A DNA stretch of 64,000 nt from Hyalangium ruber (GCF_034259325.1 NZ_JAXIVS010000023.1:1-64000); one strand, 5' to 3'; counted from the first letter of the stretch, positions 41,853-50,543 are shown. Program-made: numbers and translations. Notes: generated from the sequence alone by a model not told the origin.

Positions 41853-43481
41853 TCACGGCGTCTCGCGCTCGCCGAGCACGACCTTGGCCTCCAGGAAGGC
41901 CCGCGCCTCGCGCCCCATCACCCACTGGCGCACCTCGGCGATGAGCTCGTTGAGCGGTACGTCGTCCCGGTACGGCTCGCGGAGCACCGGCATCCGTGCG
42001 TGGAACTCGCGCACCACGGGGCTCAAGCGCTCGGCGTCTCCCGGGGGCAACAGGTGCGAGGCCTGCCGGCAGGCCGCCACCGCCACCGCGAGAATGGTCC
42101 CCACGTTCTCCACCAACTGGCGCGAGCGCCGCGCCGCCGTCAGCCCCATGCTCACCACGTCCTGGTTCTGCCCATTGGAGGAGATGGACTTGATGGACGA
42201 TGGCGCCGCCAGGTTCTGGTTCTCCGAGGCGATGCTGACCGCCAGGTACTGCCCGCCCTGGAAGCCCAGGCCCAGCCCCGTGTTCCTGTACGCCAGGAAC
42301 GCCGGCAGCGCGCCATTGAGGTGCGGATCCACGAGCCGGTTGAGCTGCCGCTCGGCCAGCACGCCCACCTCCGTGAGCGCGATATTGAGGTAATCGCACG
42401 CCATGGCGACGTACTGGCCGTGGAAGTTGGCCCCGTGGAAGCTCGTCTCCGGCGTGTCGAAGATGAGCGGGTTGTCGTTGACGGAGCTGGCCTCCTCCTC
42501 GACGGCGCGCCGGCAGAAGTCCAGCGTCTCCACCACCATGCCCAGCACCTGGGGCACCGCGCGCAGCGAGTAGGCGTTCTGCAGGTACATCTTCGTGTCC
42601 ACCACTCCAGCGCCCGCTGGAGCCTGGGCGCGCATGGCCTCCATCAGCGCCTCGTGCCCTCGCGCCAGGGAACCTCCCGCCAGGAGCTCCCGCATCGCCC
42701 GCGCCACCGACACCTGCCCCGCGTGGTTCTTCAGCGCGTTGCCTCGGTGCTCGAAGGGCTGGGTGGAGCCTCCGAGGCACTGCACCACGTCGGCGGACAC
42801 CAACAGCGCCAGCCGCAGCAGGTGGTAGCTGTCCACGAGCGCCAGCGCCGCCACCGCCGTCATCGGCGCCGTGCCGTTGATCAGCGCCAGCCCCTCTTTG
42901 AAGCCGGGGACGAGCGGCCGCAGCCCATGCTCCTCCAGCACCACGGCCGCCTTGCGCCGCCTGCCCTCGTAGCGCACCTCGCCCTCGCCGATGAGCGCCA
43001 GCGCCATCTGCGCCAGCGGCCCCAGGTCACCGCTGGCTCCCAGGGAGCCCTGCTGGGGGATGATCGGATGGATGCGCCGGTTGATCAGCTCCTCAAGCAG
43101 GTGAGCCCCCTCGATGCTGACACCGGAGTAACCCTGGGCCAGGCAGTTGAGCCGTACCGCCATCACCGCCCGCACCACCTCGTCCGGGAACGGCTCGCCC
43201 CAGCCCGCCGCGTGTGAGCGCAGCAGGTTGTACTGCAACTGAGAGCCATGCTCGGGAGGAATGGCGACGCGGATCATCTCCCCGAAGCCGGTGTTGACGC
43301 CGTAGATAGGCTCCTGGCGCAGCCCCCACTCCTGCACCCGCGCATGGGTGGCCTCGATGGCCCGCTCGCACTCCGGCGCGAGCTCCACGCCCACGCCGTC
43401 CACCGCCACGCGCCAGATGTCGAAGATCGACAAGCGCTCCCCGTCGACCACCTGCCGGGCCGAAGCCCCTGCCTCGCTCAT
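41853..43481 (-). CDS. MIO-family aromatic amino acid ammonia-lyase (histidine ammonia-lyase-like)
   Basis: A 542-aa enzyme with the self-formed MIO cofactor, from Ala149-Ser150-Gly151 in GSLGASGDLGPLAQ. Catalytic Tyr60 is in IYGVNTGFGEM, and Ser89-His90 in NLLRSHAAG is the histidine-type selectivity pair. The usual NDNPLIF and QNAYSLRAVPQVLG segments are present. Two features differ from ordinary HutH. Residues 439-446 read NQDVVSMG where HutH has a QEDHVSM-like string, and no hutU, hutI or hutG lies nearby. The NQDVVSMG form is, as I recall, found in bacterial phenylalanine lyases and tyrosine aminomutases of secondary metabolism. Histidine remains the default substrate guess. Confidence 0.88.
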   Translation of the reverse strand: MSEAGASARQVVDGERLSIFDIWRVAVDGVGVELAPECERAIEATHARVQEWGLRQEPIYGVNTGFGEMIRVAIPPEHGSQLQYNLLRSHAAGWGEPFPDEVVRAVMAVRLNCLAQGYSGVSIEGAHLLEELINRRIHPIIPQQGSLGASGDLGPLAQMALALIGEGEVRYEGRRRKAAVVLEEHGLRPLVPGFKEGLALINGTAPMTAVAALALVDSYHLLRLALLVSADVVQCLGGSTQPFEHRGNALKNHAGQVSVARAMRELLAGGSLARGHEALMEAMRAQAPAGAGVVDTKMYLQNAYSLRAVPQVLGMVVETLDFCRRAVEEEASSVNDNPLIFDTPETSFHGANFHGQYVAMACDYLNIALTEVGVLAERQLNRLVDPHLNGALPAFLAYRNTGLGLGFQGGQYLAVSIASENQNLAAPSSIKSISSNGQNQDVVSMGLTAARRSRQLVENVGTILAVAVAACRQASHLLPPGDAERLSPVVREFHARMPVLREPYRDDVPLNELIAEVRQWVMGREARAFLEAKVVLGERETP

Positions 43482-43577
43482 CCCCCACCCCTACCGCAGG
43501 CGCGGCTCCGAGCGGAGCCACCGCCGAGGGGAATGTTCCGCTGTTGAGCACTCAGCAGAGCGCCTTGGGGAACCCGC

Positions 43578-44357
43578 TCAAACGGTGATGTGCCCTGAGA
43601 GGTAGAGCACGGCCTGTCCGGCGATATGCACCCGCTCGCCGAGGTCCTCGCACCGCAGCTCCCCGCCGCGCGCGGAGACCTGGCGGGCCCGCAGGCGCGA
43701 CTTGCCCAGCCGCTTTGCCCAGTAGGGCACCAGCGAGCAGTGCGCCGAGCCCGTCACCGGATCCTCCGGCACGCCCGCGCGAGGGGCGAAGAAGCGCGAG
43801 ACGAAGTCCACGTCCGTACCGGGCGCCGTCACCGCCACCGCGAACGTGTTCAGCGCGGAGAGCTTCGCCATGTCCGGGCGCAGCGCGCGCACCTCGGCCT
43901 CGGAGTCGAACACCGCCACCCAGTCCCGCGCGGCGAGCAGCTCGCGCGGAGCGGCCCCCAGCGCCTCGGCGAGCGCGGAGGACATCGCCAGGGGCTTGGG
44001 AGGCCGGGAGGGGAAGTCCAGCACCAGCCAATCCCCGTCCCGCGTCACCACCAGCGGCCCGGAGCGCGAGGCGAACTCCACCCGCTCCAGGCCCGGCTGC
44101 ACGTGCTGGAAGAGGACGAAGGCCGCCCCCAGCGTGGCGTGGCCGCACAGGTCCACCTCCTGCGCGGGAGTGAACCAGCGCAGGTGCCAGCCGGCCGGCT
44201 CCTTCACGAAGAACGCGGTCTCCGAGAGGTTGTTCTCCAGGGCGATGGCCTGGAGCGTGGCGTCCGGAAGCCACGACTCCAGCGGAACGACAGCGGCGGG
44301 ATTGCCCCCGAAGACGCGGGAACTGAAGGCATCCACCTGGAAGAGGCTCAGGCGCAC
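43578..44357 (-). CDS. PhzF-family isomerase-like protein
   Basis: A 259-aa member of the PhzF/DapF-fold family. It opens LSLFQVDAFSSRVFGGNPAA, has the catalytic Glu in NNLSETAFFV, and shows the family blocks WFTPAQEVDLCGHATLGAAF and GVPEDPVTGSAHCSLVPYW, and the closing GQAVLYLSGHITV. PhzF itself isomerises a phenazine precursor, but most members have no known substrate, and no phenazine genes are near. The start is a GTG at 44357 that overlaps the end of the plsC-like gene by 10 bases, so translation is probably coupled. Confidence 0.93.
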   Translation of the reverse strand: MRLSLFQVDAFSSRVFGGNPAAVVPLESWLPDATLQAIALENNLSETAFFVKEPAGWHLRWFTPAQEVDLCGHATLGAAFVLFQHVQPGLERVEFASRSGPLVVTRDGDWLVLDFPSRPPKPLAMSSALAEALGAAPRELLAARDWVAVFDSEAEVRALRPDMAKLSALNTFAVAVTAPGTDVDFVSRFFAPRAGVPEDPVTGSAHCSLVPYWAKRLGKSRLRARQVSARGGELRCEDLGERVHIAGQAVLYLSGHITV

Positions 44358-45115
44358 TCGGACTTCCTTTCGTCGGTGCTCGCCTGGGGCAGCGGGGGCA
44401 AGCCGAGCGCCTCGAAATAGAGGGCGCGAACGCGCTCGGCAAGCGCCACGTCGTCACTTCCGAGCGACTCCACCGGCAGCGGCGGCAGCACGCGCACGCG
44501 CACCGAGGCGCGCGGCCCCATCCATGGCCCGTCTCCAGCGACGACGTCGGTGGTGCCCTCCAGCAGCACGGGCACCACGGGCACCTGCTCCTCGATGGCG
44601 AGGCGGAAGGCGCCGCGCTTGAAGGGCATTGGCTGGCGGGTGGGGGCGTAGGTGCCCTCGGGGTAGATGAGCACCGGTACCCCGCGTCGCAGCCACCCTC
44701 GGCAGTCGGCCAGCATCTGGTCCATGGCGTGGGCGTGCCCGCGCACCACGGGCACGTACTCCATGAGCCGCATCAGCCACCCCACCATGGGCACGTTGAA
44801 GAGGGAGGCCTTGGCGACGAACTTGAACGGATGGAACAGGCCCATGGCGCACAGGATGTCCGCCGCGGACTGGTGGTTGGAGACGATGATGACCGGCCCC
44901 GGGGGCAGCCGCTCACGGCCCTCCACGCGCACCCGCCAGCCGGGCATGGCCCGGAGGTAGAGGTAGTGGCACCAGCGGGAGACGAAGGCGTGCAGCAGGG
45001 CCCGGTTCCGGTCGAACGGCAGGGAGACGAGCCACAGCGACGCTCCGAGCACCACGCACACCGGCGCGGTGACCAGGAACACGAACCAGAACCAGCATGT
45101 GACGAGGTACTTCAT
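44348..45115 (-). CDS. plsC: 1-acyl-sn-glycerol-3-phosphate acyltransferase (PlsC family)
   Basis: A 255-aa lysophospholipid acyltransferase that makes phosphatidic acid from lysophosphatidic acid and acyl-ACP or acyl-CoA. An N-terminal membrane helix (WFWFVFLVTAPVCVVLGASL) is followed by the catalytic HX4D motif in SNHQSAAD. The substrate motifs VAKASLFNVPMVGWL and YPEGTYAPTRQ and the late VPVVPVLLEGT are also present. Another copy probably exists elsewhere, so this may be a paralogue. Its end overlaps the phzF-like gene, and 136 bases separate it from the SDR gene upstream. Confidence 0.9.
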   Translation of the reverse strand: MKYLVTCWFWFVFLVTAPVCVVLGASLWLVSLPFDRNRALLHAFVSRWCHYLYLRAMPGWRVRVEGRERLPPGPVIIVSNHQSAADILCAMGLFHPFKFVAKASLFNVPMVGWLMRLMEYVPVVRGHAHAMDQMLADCRGWLRRGVPVLIYPEGTYAPTRQPMPFKRGAFRLAIEEQVPVVPVLLEGTTDVVAGDGPWMGPRASVRVRVLPPLPVESLGSDDVALAERVRALYFEALGLPPLPQASTDERKSECA

Positions 45116-45141
45116 AGGAAGGCGCCGGACAGCGGGGACGA

Positions 45142-45256
45142 GGTGAGCCTCGCACTCTCGAGAACCAACCAGGAAGTGCCCCCAGGTCGGTCCTTGTGAG
45201 CCGCCCCGCTGCTCCCCCGCTCCTGCTCCGAGCGAGGAGGCAAGCCGAGGCTCACC
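45142..45256. repeat. 11-bp perfect inverted repeat around the SDR-plsC gap
   Basis: GGTGAGCCTCG at 45142-45152 is exactly inverted as CGAGGCTCACC at 45246-45256. The right arm includes the stop codon of the SDR gene. The arms bracket the 93-base interior of the gap, and could pair in the transcript and affect read-through into plsC. No T-run follows, so it is not a standard terminator. Confidence 0.45.
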
Positions 45257-46046
45257 GGGTCGGCTGGGTGAGGTTGGCGGCGAAGTTCATCGCGTAGTTC
45301 ACCTCCAGACCACCGTCGACGACGATGGTCTGCCCGTTGATATAGGAGGAGGCCTCGGAGCACAGCCACTCGATGGGGCGTGCAATCTCATCCGCGCTGG
45401 CGATGTGGCCCACGGGGACGTTGTCCTTCACGCGGGCCTCCAGGGCGTTCCAGGCCTCGCCCATGTAGAAGCGGCTGGAGTCGGTGTCGATGTAGCCCGG
45501 GTTCACGGCGTTGACGCGGATGCCAGAGCCGGTGAGCTCGGCGGCGAAGTACTTCACCAGCACCTCCATGGAGCCCTTCATGGCGCCGAGGAAGCCATGG
45601 AAGGGCAGCGGCATGCGCGAGTCCATGCCGGAGACGGCGACGATACGGCCCTTGCGGCCCTCCATGAGGGGCACGGCGCGCTGCACGCCGAGCACGAAGC
45701 TCTTCACGGTGACGTTGAACGTCTTGTCCATCTGGTGGAGCTTCATCTGCATCAGCGGCACGAAGGCGGTGGAGGCCGCGTTGGCGACGAAGGCATCCAG
45801 CCGGCCGAACTCCTGCTGGATGGTGTCGAACACCCCATTGAGGCTGGCCGGCTCGAGCTGGTCGGCGACCACGGTGCGGCAGCGCCGCCCGAGCGCTTCC
45901 ACCTCCTGAGTGAGCGAGGCGGCGGACTCCTCGTCACGCCGGTAGGTGGAGACAATGTCATAGCCCGCCTTGGCGAGCCGCAAGGAGACGCAGCGGCCCA
46001 CGCCGCGCGAGCCACCGGTGATGAGAGCCACGGGAGAGGAAGTCAT
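45252..46046 (-). CDS. FabL-like short-chain dehydrogenase/reductase lacking the usual catalytic Tyr
   Basis: A 264-aa SDR. The cofactor site is standard ([28 protein letters not shown]), and the C-terminal half resembles enoyl-ACP reductase [23 protein letters not shown] and [16 protein letters not shown], then [11 protein letters not shown]. In the active site the serine is present ([11 protein letters not shown]) and the lysine aligns ([17 protein letters not shown]), but the FabL-type Tyr-x6-Lys tyrosine is replaced: the segment reads [13 protein letters not shown], with His at that place. Either the chemistry differs or the protein is not an active reductase. The ATG at 46046 is chosen over an upstream in-frame start at 46064. 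Confidence 0.87.
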   Translation of the reverse strand: MTSSPVALITGGSRGVGRCVSLRLAKAGYDIVSTYRRDEESAASLTQEVEALGRRCRTVVADQLEPASLNGVFDTIQQEFGRLDAFVANAASTAFVPLMQMKLHQMDKTFNVTVKSFVLGVQRAVPLMEGRKGRIVAVSGMDSRMPLPFHGFLGAMKGSMEVLVKYFAAELTGSGIRVNAVNPGYIDTDSSRFYMGEAWNALEARVKDNVPVGHIASADEIARPIEWLCSEASSYINGQTIVVDGGLEVNYAMNFAANLTQPTR

Positions 46047-46095
46047 GGCCCCAGGAAATACCACCTTCTGGGCCCGCCCGGAGCAGGAGCGTCGC

Positions 46096-46701
46096 TCAGG
46101 GCAGATTCTCCAGGCGGTCCGAGAGCAAGGCGGTGAGCAGCGTGGGCTGAGCCCTCTTGAGGTAGCCCACGCGAAGTTCTGGCAAAGCCACCTCCGCCAG
46201 CGGGAGGGGAAAAGGCCTGTATCCGAGGACGCGCTCGATGAGGAGTGCGAGCGTGCCCGCGAGAGGACGCACTTCGCTTGGAGGCTCCAGGAAGAGCTGC
46301 GCGGGCGTGGAGCGCTGGCGAAACCAGATGGCCTGGGTCGTCACATAGACACGGTACACAGGCGCCAACACACTGACGGCAGCAACGACCCGGGTCACGC
46401 GTTGGCCGCCATCGGCTTGCGATTCTTTCCGGTAGAGGCAGCAGCGAAGGCAGGCCGCCATCCTCGGCTGGGTGACATCTCCCGCTTCATCACCGGGAAA
46501 CGCCTCATGGACCGCATCCAGCAGGCTGTCCCAATCCTTCCAGGCCAGTGCCTGCTCCCAGGCCGCGAGCCACCGCCCATACTCGGCGGTACGCTGATAG
46601 GGGTGAAGGGGCTGCTCGGGAGTGTCTGTCTCCACGGGGAAGCCCACGGGGTAATAGTGGTGTGCGACCCGGATGAGCTCCTCCCGAGTGAAGTCACTCA
46701 T
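46096..46701 (-). CDS. Hypothetical soluble protein, possible immunity protein
   Basis: A 201-aa protein with no signal peptide, of no Pfam-type family I can name with confidence. It opens [20 protein letters not shown], has a cysteine-rich helix ([14 protein letters not shown]), then [19 protein letters not shown]-like strand sequence and a C-terminal half with [20 protein letters not shown] and [12 protein letters not shown]. The ATG at 46701 overlaps the stop of the upstream lipoprotein gene (ATGA). Its size, solubility and coupling to a small lipoprotein suggest the immunity end of a myxobacterial toxin cassette, here without a toxin; this is inference. Confidence 0.65.
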   Translation of the reverse strand: MSDFTREELIRVAHHYYPVGFPVETDTPEQPLHPYQRTAEYGRWLAAWEQALAWKDWDSLLDAVHEAFPGDEAGDVTQPRMAACLRCCLYRKESQADGGQRVTRVVAAVSVLAPVYRVYVTTQAIWFRQRSTPAQLFLEPPSEVRPLAGTLALLIERVLGYRPFPLPLAEVALPELRVGYLKRAQPTLLTALLSDRLENLP

Positions 46702-47210
46702 GGCGCAACACCACGCGGGAGATCGAAGTACACCGTCTCCACGCCCTGCGTGACGCATTCCGAGACGCGCGCCCCTTGGATTTGCTCACCCAGCACTCGC
46801 TCGTACTCCTCCTTGAAGGCAAGGCACAGCACCGCCAACATCTCCCCAGCGTGCGCCTTGGATAGAACCGTATGCGCGGAGCGGTTGGCCCGATACGCCG
46901 CGACCCGTTGCGCATCTTCCAAGGGAATGTCTCCCTGCTGCTGATTGCGTACCGGCAACCCCACCTCGAACTTACAAACGGTCGTGGCGCCGGAGTCCCC
47001 TTGGGTCATACGGGCGTGGATGCAGACAGCCCTCCACCCGCTCGGCGCCCTACGTGATACCGCGGTCACCGTCGTGAATTTGAAGTGCTGAGGGGTAATG
47101 CGCCCCGTCACGGTGTTGGGGCCGTGAGCGCATCCGCCCAGAACTCCGGCGACCAGAACTCCAGCGGCGACCCGTCGAAGGCACGAGGTGCTGATGAGAG
47201 GTGGCCGCAT
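46698..47210 (-). CDS. Small lipoprotein, resembling the SitB-type gene of toxin cassettes
   Basis: A 170-aa lipoprotein: the ATG at 47210 has GAGGAG 4 bases upstream and gives a lipobox (VAGVLGGC-AHG) with Cys27. The mature part reads PNTVTGRITPQHFKFTTVTA, GWRAVCIHARMTQGDSGATT and VCKFEVGLPV, with a C-terminal helix AGEMLAVLCLAFKEEYERVL and a final ARVSECVTQGVETVYFDLP. I associate this pattern with multi-copy myxobacterial lipoproteins that precede toxin and immunity genes (SitB-like), but could not verify it. Four cysteines in the mature part may form disulfides. It is divergent from the NmrA-like gene. Confidence 0.7.
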   Translation of the reverse strand: MRPPLISTSCLRRVAAGVLVAGVLGGCAHGPNTVTGRITPQHFKFTTVTAVSRRAPSGWRAVCIHARMTQGDSGATTVCKFEVGLPVRNQQQGDIPLEDAQRVAAYRANRSAHTVLSKAHAGEMLAVLCLAFKEEYERVLGEQIQGARVSECVTQGVETVYFDLPRGVAP

Positions 47211-47323
47211 GCATCTCCTCGAAGGACCGAGCATACCGCAGGCTCTACTCATCCTGGGCCTCCACTCTCTCAAAACGAGAATCACCGAAATGTGACGGCA
47301 CGACAAATCAAGGCCTTGGAAGC

Positions 47324-47339
47324 TGGCACTGCCCTTGCT
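47324..47339 (+). promoter_or_regulatory. Sigma54 (-24/-12) promoter of the NmrA-like gene
   Basis: TGGCACTGCCCTTGCT matches the sigma54 consensus TGGCAC-N5-TTGC[AT] at every conserved position, with the required GG to GC spacing. It lies 38 bases before the ATG at 47378, so transcription would begin about 12 bases further on and leave a leader containing the AGGAG ribosome-binding site. It points towards the NmrA-like gene, possibly with the zwf-pgl-gnd run 77 bases beyond it. Confidence 0.75.
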
Positions 47340-47377
47340 CCAGGTGAGATACGTCCCCTCACTTCCAGGAGAATCCC

Positions 47378-48256
47378 ATGTCCCAGTCCCTGACCGTCCT
47401 CGTCACCGGTGCCACGGGCCAGCAGGGCGGCTCGGTCGCCCGCGCGCTGCTCAAGAAGGGCCACAAGGTGCGCGCCCTCACCCGCAAGCCGGACTCCAAG
47501 GGGGCCCTGGCCCTGCAGAAACTCGGCGCGGAGCTGGCCGTGGGCGACTTCGATGACCGCGACTCGCTGGCGCGCGCGATGAGCGGCGTGGACGCCGTCT
47601 ACATCATGGGCACCCCCTTCGAGGCGGGCGAGAGCACCGAGACGCGCCAGGGCATCACCGCCGTGGACGCCGCCAAGGCCGCGGGCGTGAAGCACATCGT
47701 CTACAGCTCGGTGGGAGGAGCCGACCGCAACACCGGCATCCCCCACTTCGACAGCAAGTTCGCCGTCGAGCAGCACCTGGCCAAGGCGGGGGTCCCCTAC
47801 ACCATCGTCGCGCCCGCCTTCTTCCAGGACAACCTCCTCAGCCCCATGTTCGTCGGCGGCATGAAGGCCCAGGGTGTCGTCGCCATGGCCCTCTCGGCGA
47901 AGCGCCCGCTGCAGCAGATCTCCGTGGAGGAGATCGGCGCCTTCGGAGCGCTGGTGCTGGAGCAGCGCGAGAAGTTCCAGGGCAGGCGCGTGGACATCGC
48001 CTCCAACGAGCTGACCGGGGAGCAGCTCGCCGCCACCTTCTCGCGCGTCTCCGGCAAGCCGCTGCGCTACATGGAGGTGCCCATCGAGCAGGTGCGTGCG
48101 CGCAGCGAGGACCTGGCCCGCATGTTCGAGTGGTTCGAAAAGGTGGGCTACAGCGCCGACATCGCCGCCCTGCGCCGAGACCACCCCGAGGTGGGCTGGC
48201 GCTCCTTCGAGGACTGGGCACAAGCCCAGGACTGGAAGGCACTGCTCGGCGCGTGA
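47378..48256 (+). CDS. NmrA-family NAD(P)-binding protein
   Basis: A 292-aa atypical short-chain dehydrogenase-fold protein of the NmrA/HSCARG type. The dinucleotide site is TVLVTGATGQQGGSVARALL. It is followed by RALTRKPDSKGALAL, the helix KAAGVKHIVYSSVGGADRNT, and VPYTIVAPAFFQDNL. Such proteins act as redox sensors or NAD(P)H-dependent reductases; the catalytic Tyr-x3-Lys of classical SDRs is absent, as usual for the family. AGGAG stands 7 bases before the ATG. A sigma54 promoter precedes it. It may sense NADPH, which the next operon produces; that link is inference from position. Confidence 0.9.
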   Translation: MSQSLTVLVTGATGQQGGSVARALLKKGHKVRALTRKPDSKGALALQKLGAELAVGDFDDRDSLARAMSGVDAVYIMGTPFEAGESTETRQGITAVDAAKAAGVKHIVYSSVGGADRNTGIPHFDSKFAVEQHLAKAGVPYTIVAPAFFQDNLLSPMFVGGMKAQGVVAMALSAKRPLQQISVEEIGAFGALVLEQREKFQGRRVDIASNELTGEQLAATFSRVSGKPLRYMEVPIEQVRARSEDLARMFEWFEKVGYSADIAALRRDHPEVGWRSFEDWAQAQDWKALLGA

Positions 48257-48333
48257 GTCCGGCCGGCAAAGCCCAGGACAAAGCTTTATAAGGTGTAGCC
48301 GCACAACTACCGCCGTCTTCGGAGGGAGCCAGC

Positions 48334-49878
48334 ATGGAAGCGCAGGGTCTCCACATCGAAACCACCCCGCGCGAGGGCGAGCCGATCGTCTCCGCGGGCC
48401 GGCCGGACCCGTGCATCGTGGTGCTCTTCGGCGCCACGGGAGACCTGGCCCAGCGCAAGCTCTTCCCCGCGCTCTTCGAGCTGCAGCGCTCGGGGCTCTT
48501 GCCCGAGCACTTCGGGCTGGTGGCCTTCAGCCGCTCGGCGCAGGACGACGACGCCTTCCGCGCGCAGGTGAAGGAGGGCCTCCAGCGCTTCGCCCGTACG
48601 CAGCCGTTGGACGAAGCCGCCTGGGAGCACTTCGCCTCGCGGCTGGAGTGCATCTCCGGCGGGTATGACGACCCGGCCGCCTTCGCGCGGCTGCGCGAGC
48701 GGCTGGAGGCCACGGAGAAGCGCCAGGGCACAGGGGGCAACCAGCTCTACTACCTGGCCACGCCCGCCTCCACCTTCCCCACGCTGCTCAAGGGCCTGGC
48801 GGGAGCGGGGCTGCTGCCGCGCGAGGAGCAGCCCGGCCAGAAGCCCTGGCGGCGACTCGTCATCGAGAAGCCCTTCGGCAGGGACCTGGAGACAGCGCGC
48901 GAGCTCAACCGCAACCTGGCCTCCGTGCTGGACGAGCGGCAGATCTTCCGAATCGACCACTATCTGGGCAAGGAGACGGTGCAGAACCTGCTGGTGTTCC
49001 GGTTCGCCAACACCATCTTCGAGCCGCTGTGGAACCGCAACTACGTGGACCACGTGGAGATTACGGCGGCGGAGACGCTCGGCATGGAGGGCGGGCGCGG
49101 GCGCTTCTATGACGAGACGGGCGTCATCCGCGACATGGTGCAGAACCACCTGTTGCAGGTGCTGGCGCTGTGCGCGATGGAGCCGCCCACCTCGTTCGGG
49201 GCGGAGGACATCCGCGACGAGAAGAACAAGGTGTTCCGCGCGCTGCGCTCGGTGGAGGGCGGCGAGGTGGGCAGCCACGTGGTGGTGGGCCAGTACCAGG
49301 GCTTCCGAGAGGAGCAGGGCGTGGCGAAGGACTCGCGCACGCCCACCTACGTGGCGATGCGGATGAACGTGGACAACTGGCGCTGGAAGGGCGTGCCCTT
49401 CTACCTGCGCGCGGGAAAGAAGCTGTCCAAGCGGGTGACGGAGGTGTCCATCCACTTCAAGCCGGTGCCCATCAGCCTGTTCTCCACGAGCGACGCCTGC
49501 CAGCGGCTGGAGCCCAACGTGCTGCGGCTGCGCATCCAGCCGCAGGAGGGCATCGCGCTCTCGTTCGAGTCCAAGGTGCCGGGAGAGGACGTGAGCATCG
49601 CCGGCGTCACCATGGACTTCGCCTACGCGGAGAGCTTCCGCAAGCCGGTACCGGAGGCCTACGAGCGGCTGCTGCTGGACTGCATGCGCGGCAACGCCAC
49701 CCTGTTCGCGCGCAAGGACAGCGTGGAGCAGGCGTGGGCGTACGTGACGCCCATCCTCCAGGCGCTGGAGTCGGGAGTGGGAGGGCCCATCCACACGTAC
49801 GCGCCAGGCAGCGCGGGGCCGGATGCGGCGGCGGCGATGCTCTCGAAAGAGGGGCGGCGCTGGACGGTGCTCAAGTGA
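48334..49878 (+). CDS. zwf: Glucose-6-phosphate 1-dehydrogenase
   Basis: A 514-aa enzyme oxidising glucose 6-phosphate to 6-phosphogluconolactone with NADP+. The coenzyme motif is IVVLFGATGDLAQRKLFPAL, and the substrate/catalytic motif RIDHYLGKETVQNLLVFRFA contains the active-site histidine. VIEKPFGRDLETA and the C-terminal YERLLLDCMRGNATLFARKD are also standard. The N-terminus has about 20 extra residues. GGAGGGAG stands before the ATG. It is the first gene of the oxidative pentose-phosphate run zwf-pgl-gnd and overlaps pgl by GTGA. Confidence 0.97.
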   Translation: MEAQGLHIETTPREGEPIVSAGRPDPCIVVLFGATGDLAQRKLFPALFELQRSGLLPEHFGLVAFSRSAQDDDAFRAQVKEGLQRFARTQPLDEAAWEHFASRLECISGGYDDPAAFARLRERLEATEKRQGTGGNQLYYLATPASTFPTLLKGLAGAGLLPREEQPGQKPWRRLVIEKPFGRDLETARELNRNLASVLDERQIFRIDHYLGKETVQNLLVFRFANTIFEPLWNRNYVDHVEITAAETLGMEGGRGRFYDETGVIRDMVQNHLLQVLALCAMEPPTSFGAEDIRDEKNKVFRALRSVEGGEVGSHVVVGQYQGFREEQGVAKDSRTPTYVAMRMNVDNWRWKGVPFYLRAGKKLSKRVTEVSIHFKPVPISLFSTSDACQRLEPNVLRLRIQPQEGIALSFESKVPGEDVSIAGVTMDFAYAESFRKPVPEAYERLLLDCMRGNATLFARKDSVEQAWAYVTPILQALESGVGGPIHTYAPGSAGPDAAAAMLSKEGRRWTVLK

Positions 49879-50543
49879 GCCGGCCCGCCCCCATCGTCGT
49901 GGAGGCGGAGGCGCTGGTTCCGCGCGCGGCGGAGTGGCTCACCGAGGCGCTCACCCGGGCACTCGCGGGCGGCGGCCGGTGCAGCATCGCGCTCTCGGGA
50001 GGGAAGACAACGGGCCCCATCTACCGCCAGCTCGCGGGCAAGGACCTGCCGTGGGAGCGAGTGGACTTCTACTTCGCGGACGAGCGCTGCGTGCCGCCGG
50101 ACCATCCGGAGAGCAACTACCTGCTCGCGGAGGAGACGCTGCTGCGCCCGCTGGGCATCAAGCGTGAGCAGGTCCACCGCATGGAGGGGGAGCGCGAGGA
50201 CCGGGACGCGGCCGCGCGGGACTACGAGGCCTTGCTGCCCCCGGTGCTGGACGTGGTGGTGCTGGGCATGGGCGAGGACGGTCACACAGCCTCGCTGTTT
50301 CCGGGCGGCTCGGAATTGCAGGAGAAGGAGCGGCGGGTGCTGGCGGTGGTGGGCCCCAAGCCACCACCGTGGCGGCTGACGTTGACCCTGCCGGTGCTGT
50401 CCGGAGCGAGGCAGGCGCTGTTCGTGGTGTCCGGCGCGGGCAAGCGGGACGCGGTGCGGCGGGTGCTGGCGGGAGAGGACCTCCCGTCGGCGCGGATCGC
50501 GCAGGCCGTGTGGATCATGGATCGGGCGGCGGCGGGGCAATGA
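49875..50543 (+). CDS. pgl: 6-phosphogluconolactonase (DevB/SOL type)
   Basis: A 222-aa enzyme that hydrolyses 6-phosphogluconolactone to 6-phosphogluconate. The SOL/DevB family is recognised by SIALSGGKTTGPIYRQLAG, RVDFYFADERCVPPDHPESN and VVVLGMGEDGHTASLFPGG. The start is the GTG at 49875, which shares GTGA with the zwf stop; the longer open frame upstream is a shadow of zwf. The gene lies between zwf and gnd, completing the three oxidative steps in order. Confidence 0.95.
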   Translation: MSRPAPIVVEAEALVPRAAEWLTEALTRALAGGGRCSIALSGGKTTGPIYRQLAGKDLPWERVDFYFADERCVPPDHPESNYLLAEETLLRPLGIKREQVHRMEGEREDRDAAARDYEALLPPVLDVVVLGMGEDGHTASLFPGGSELQEKERRVLAVVGPKPPPWRLTLTLPVLSGARQALFVVSGAGKRDAVRRVLAGEDLPSARIAQAVWIMDRAAAGQ

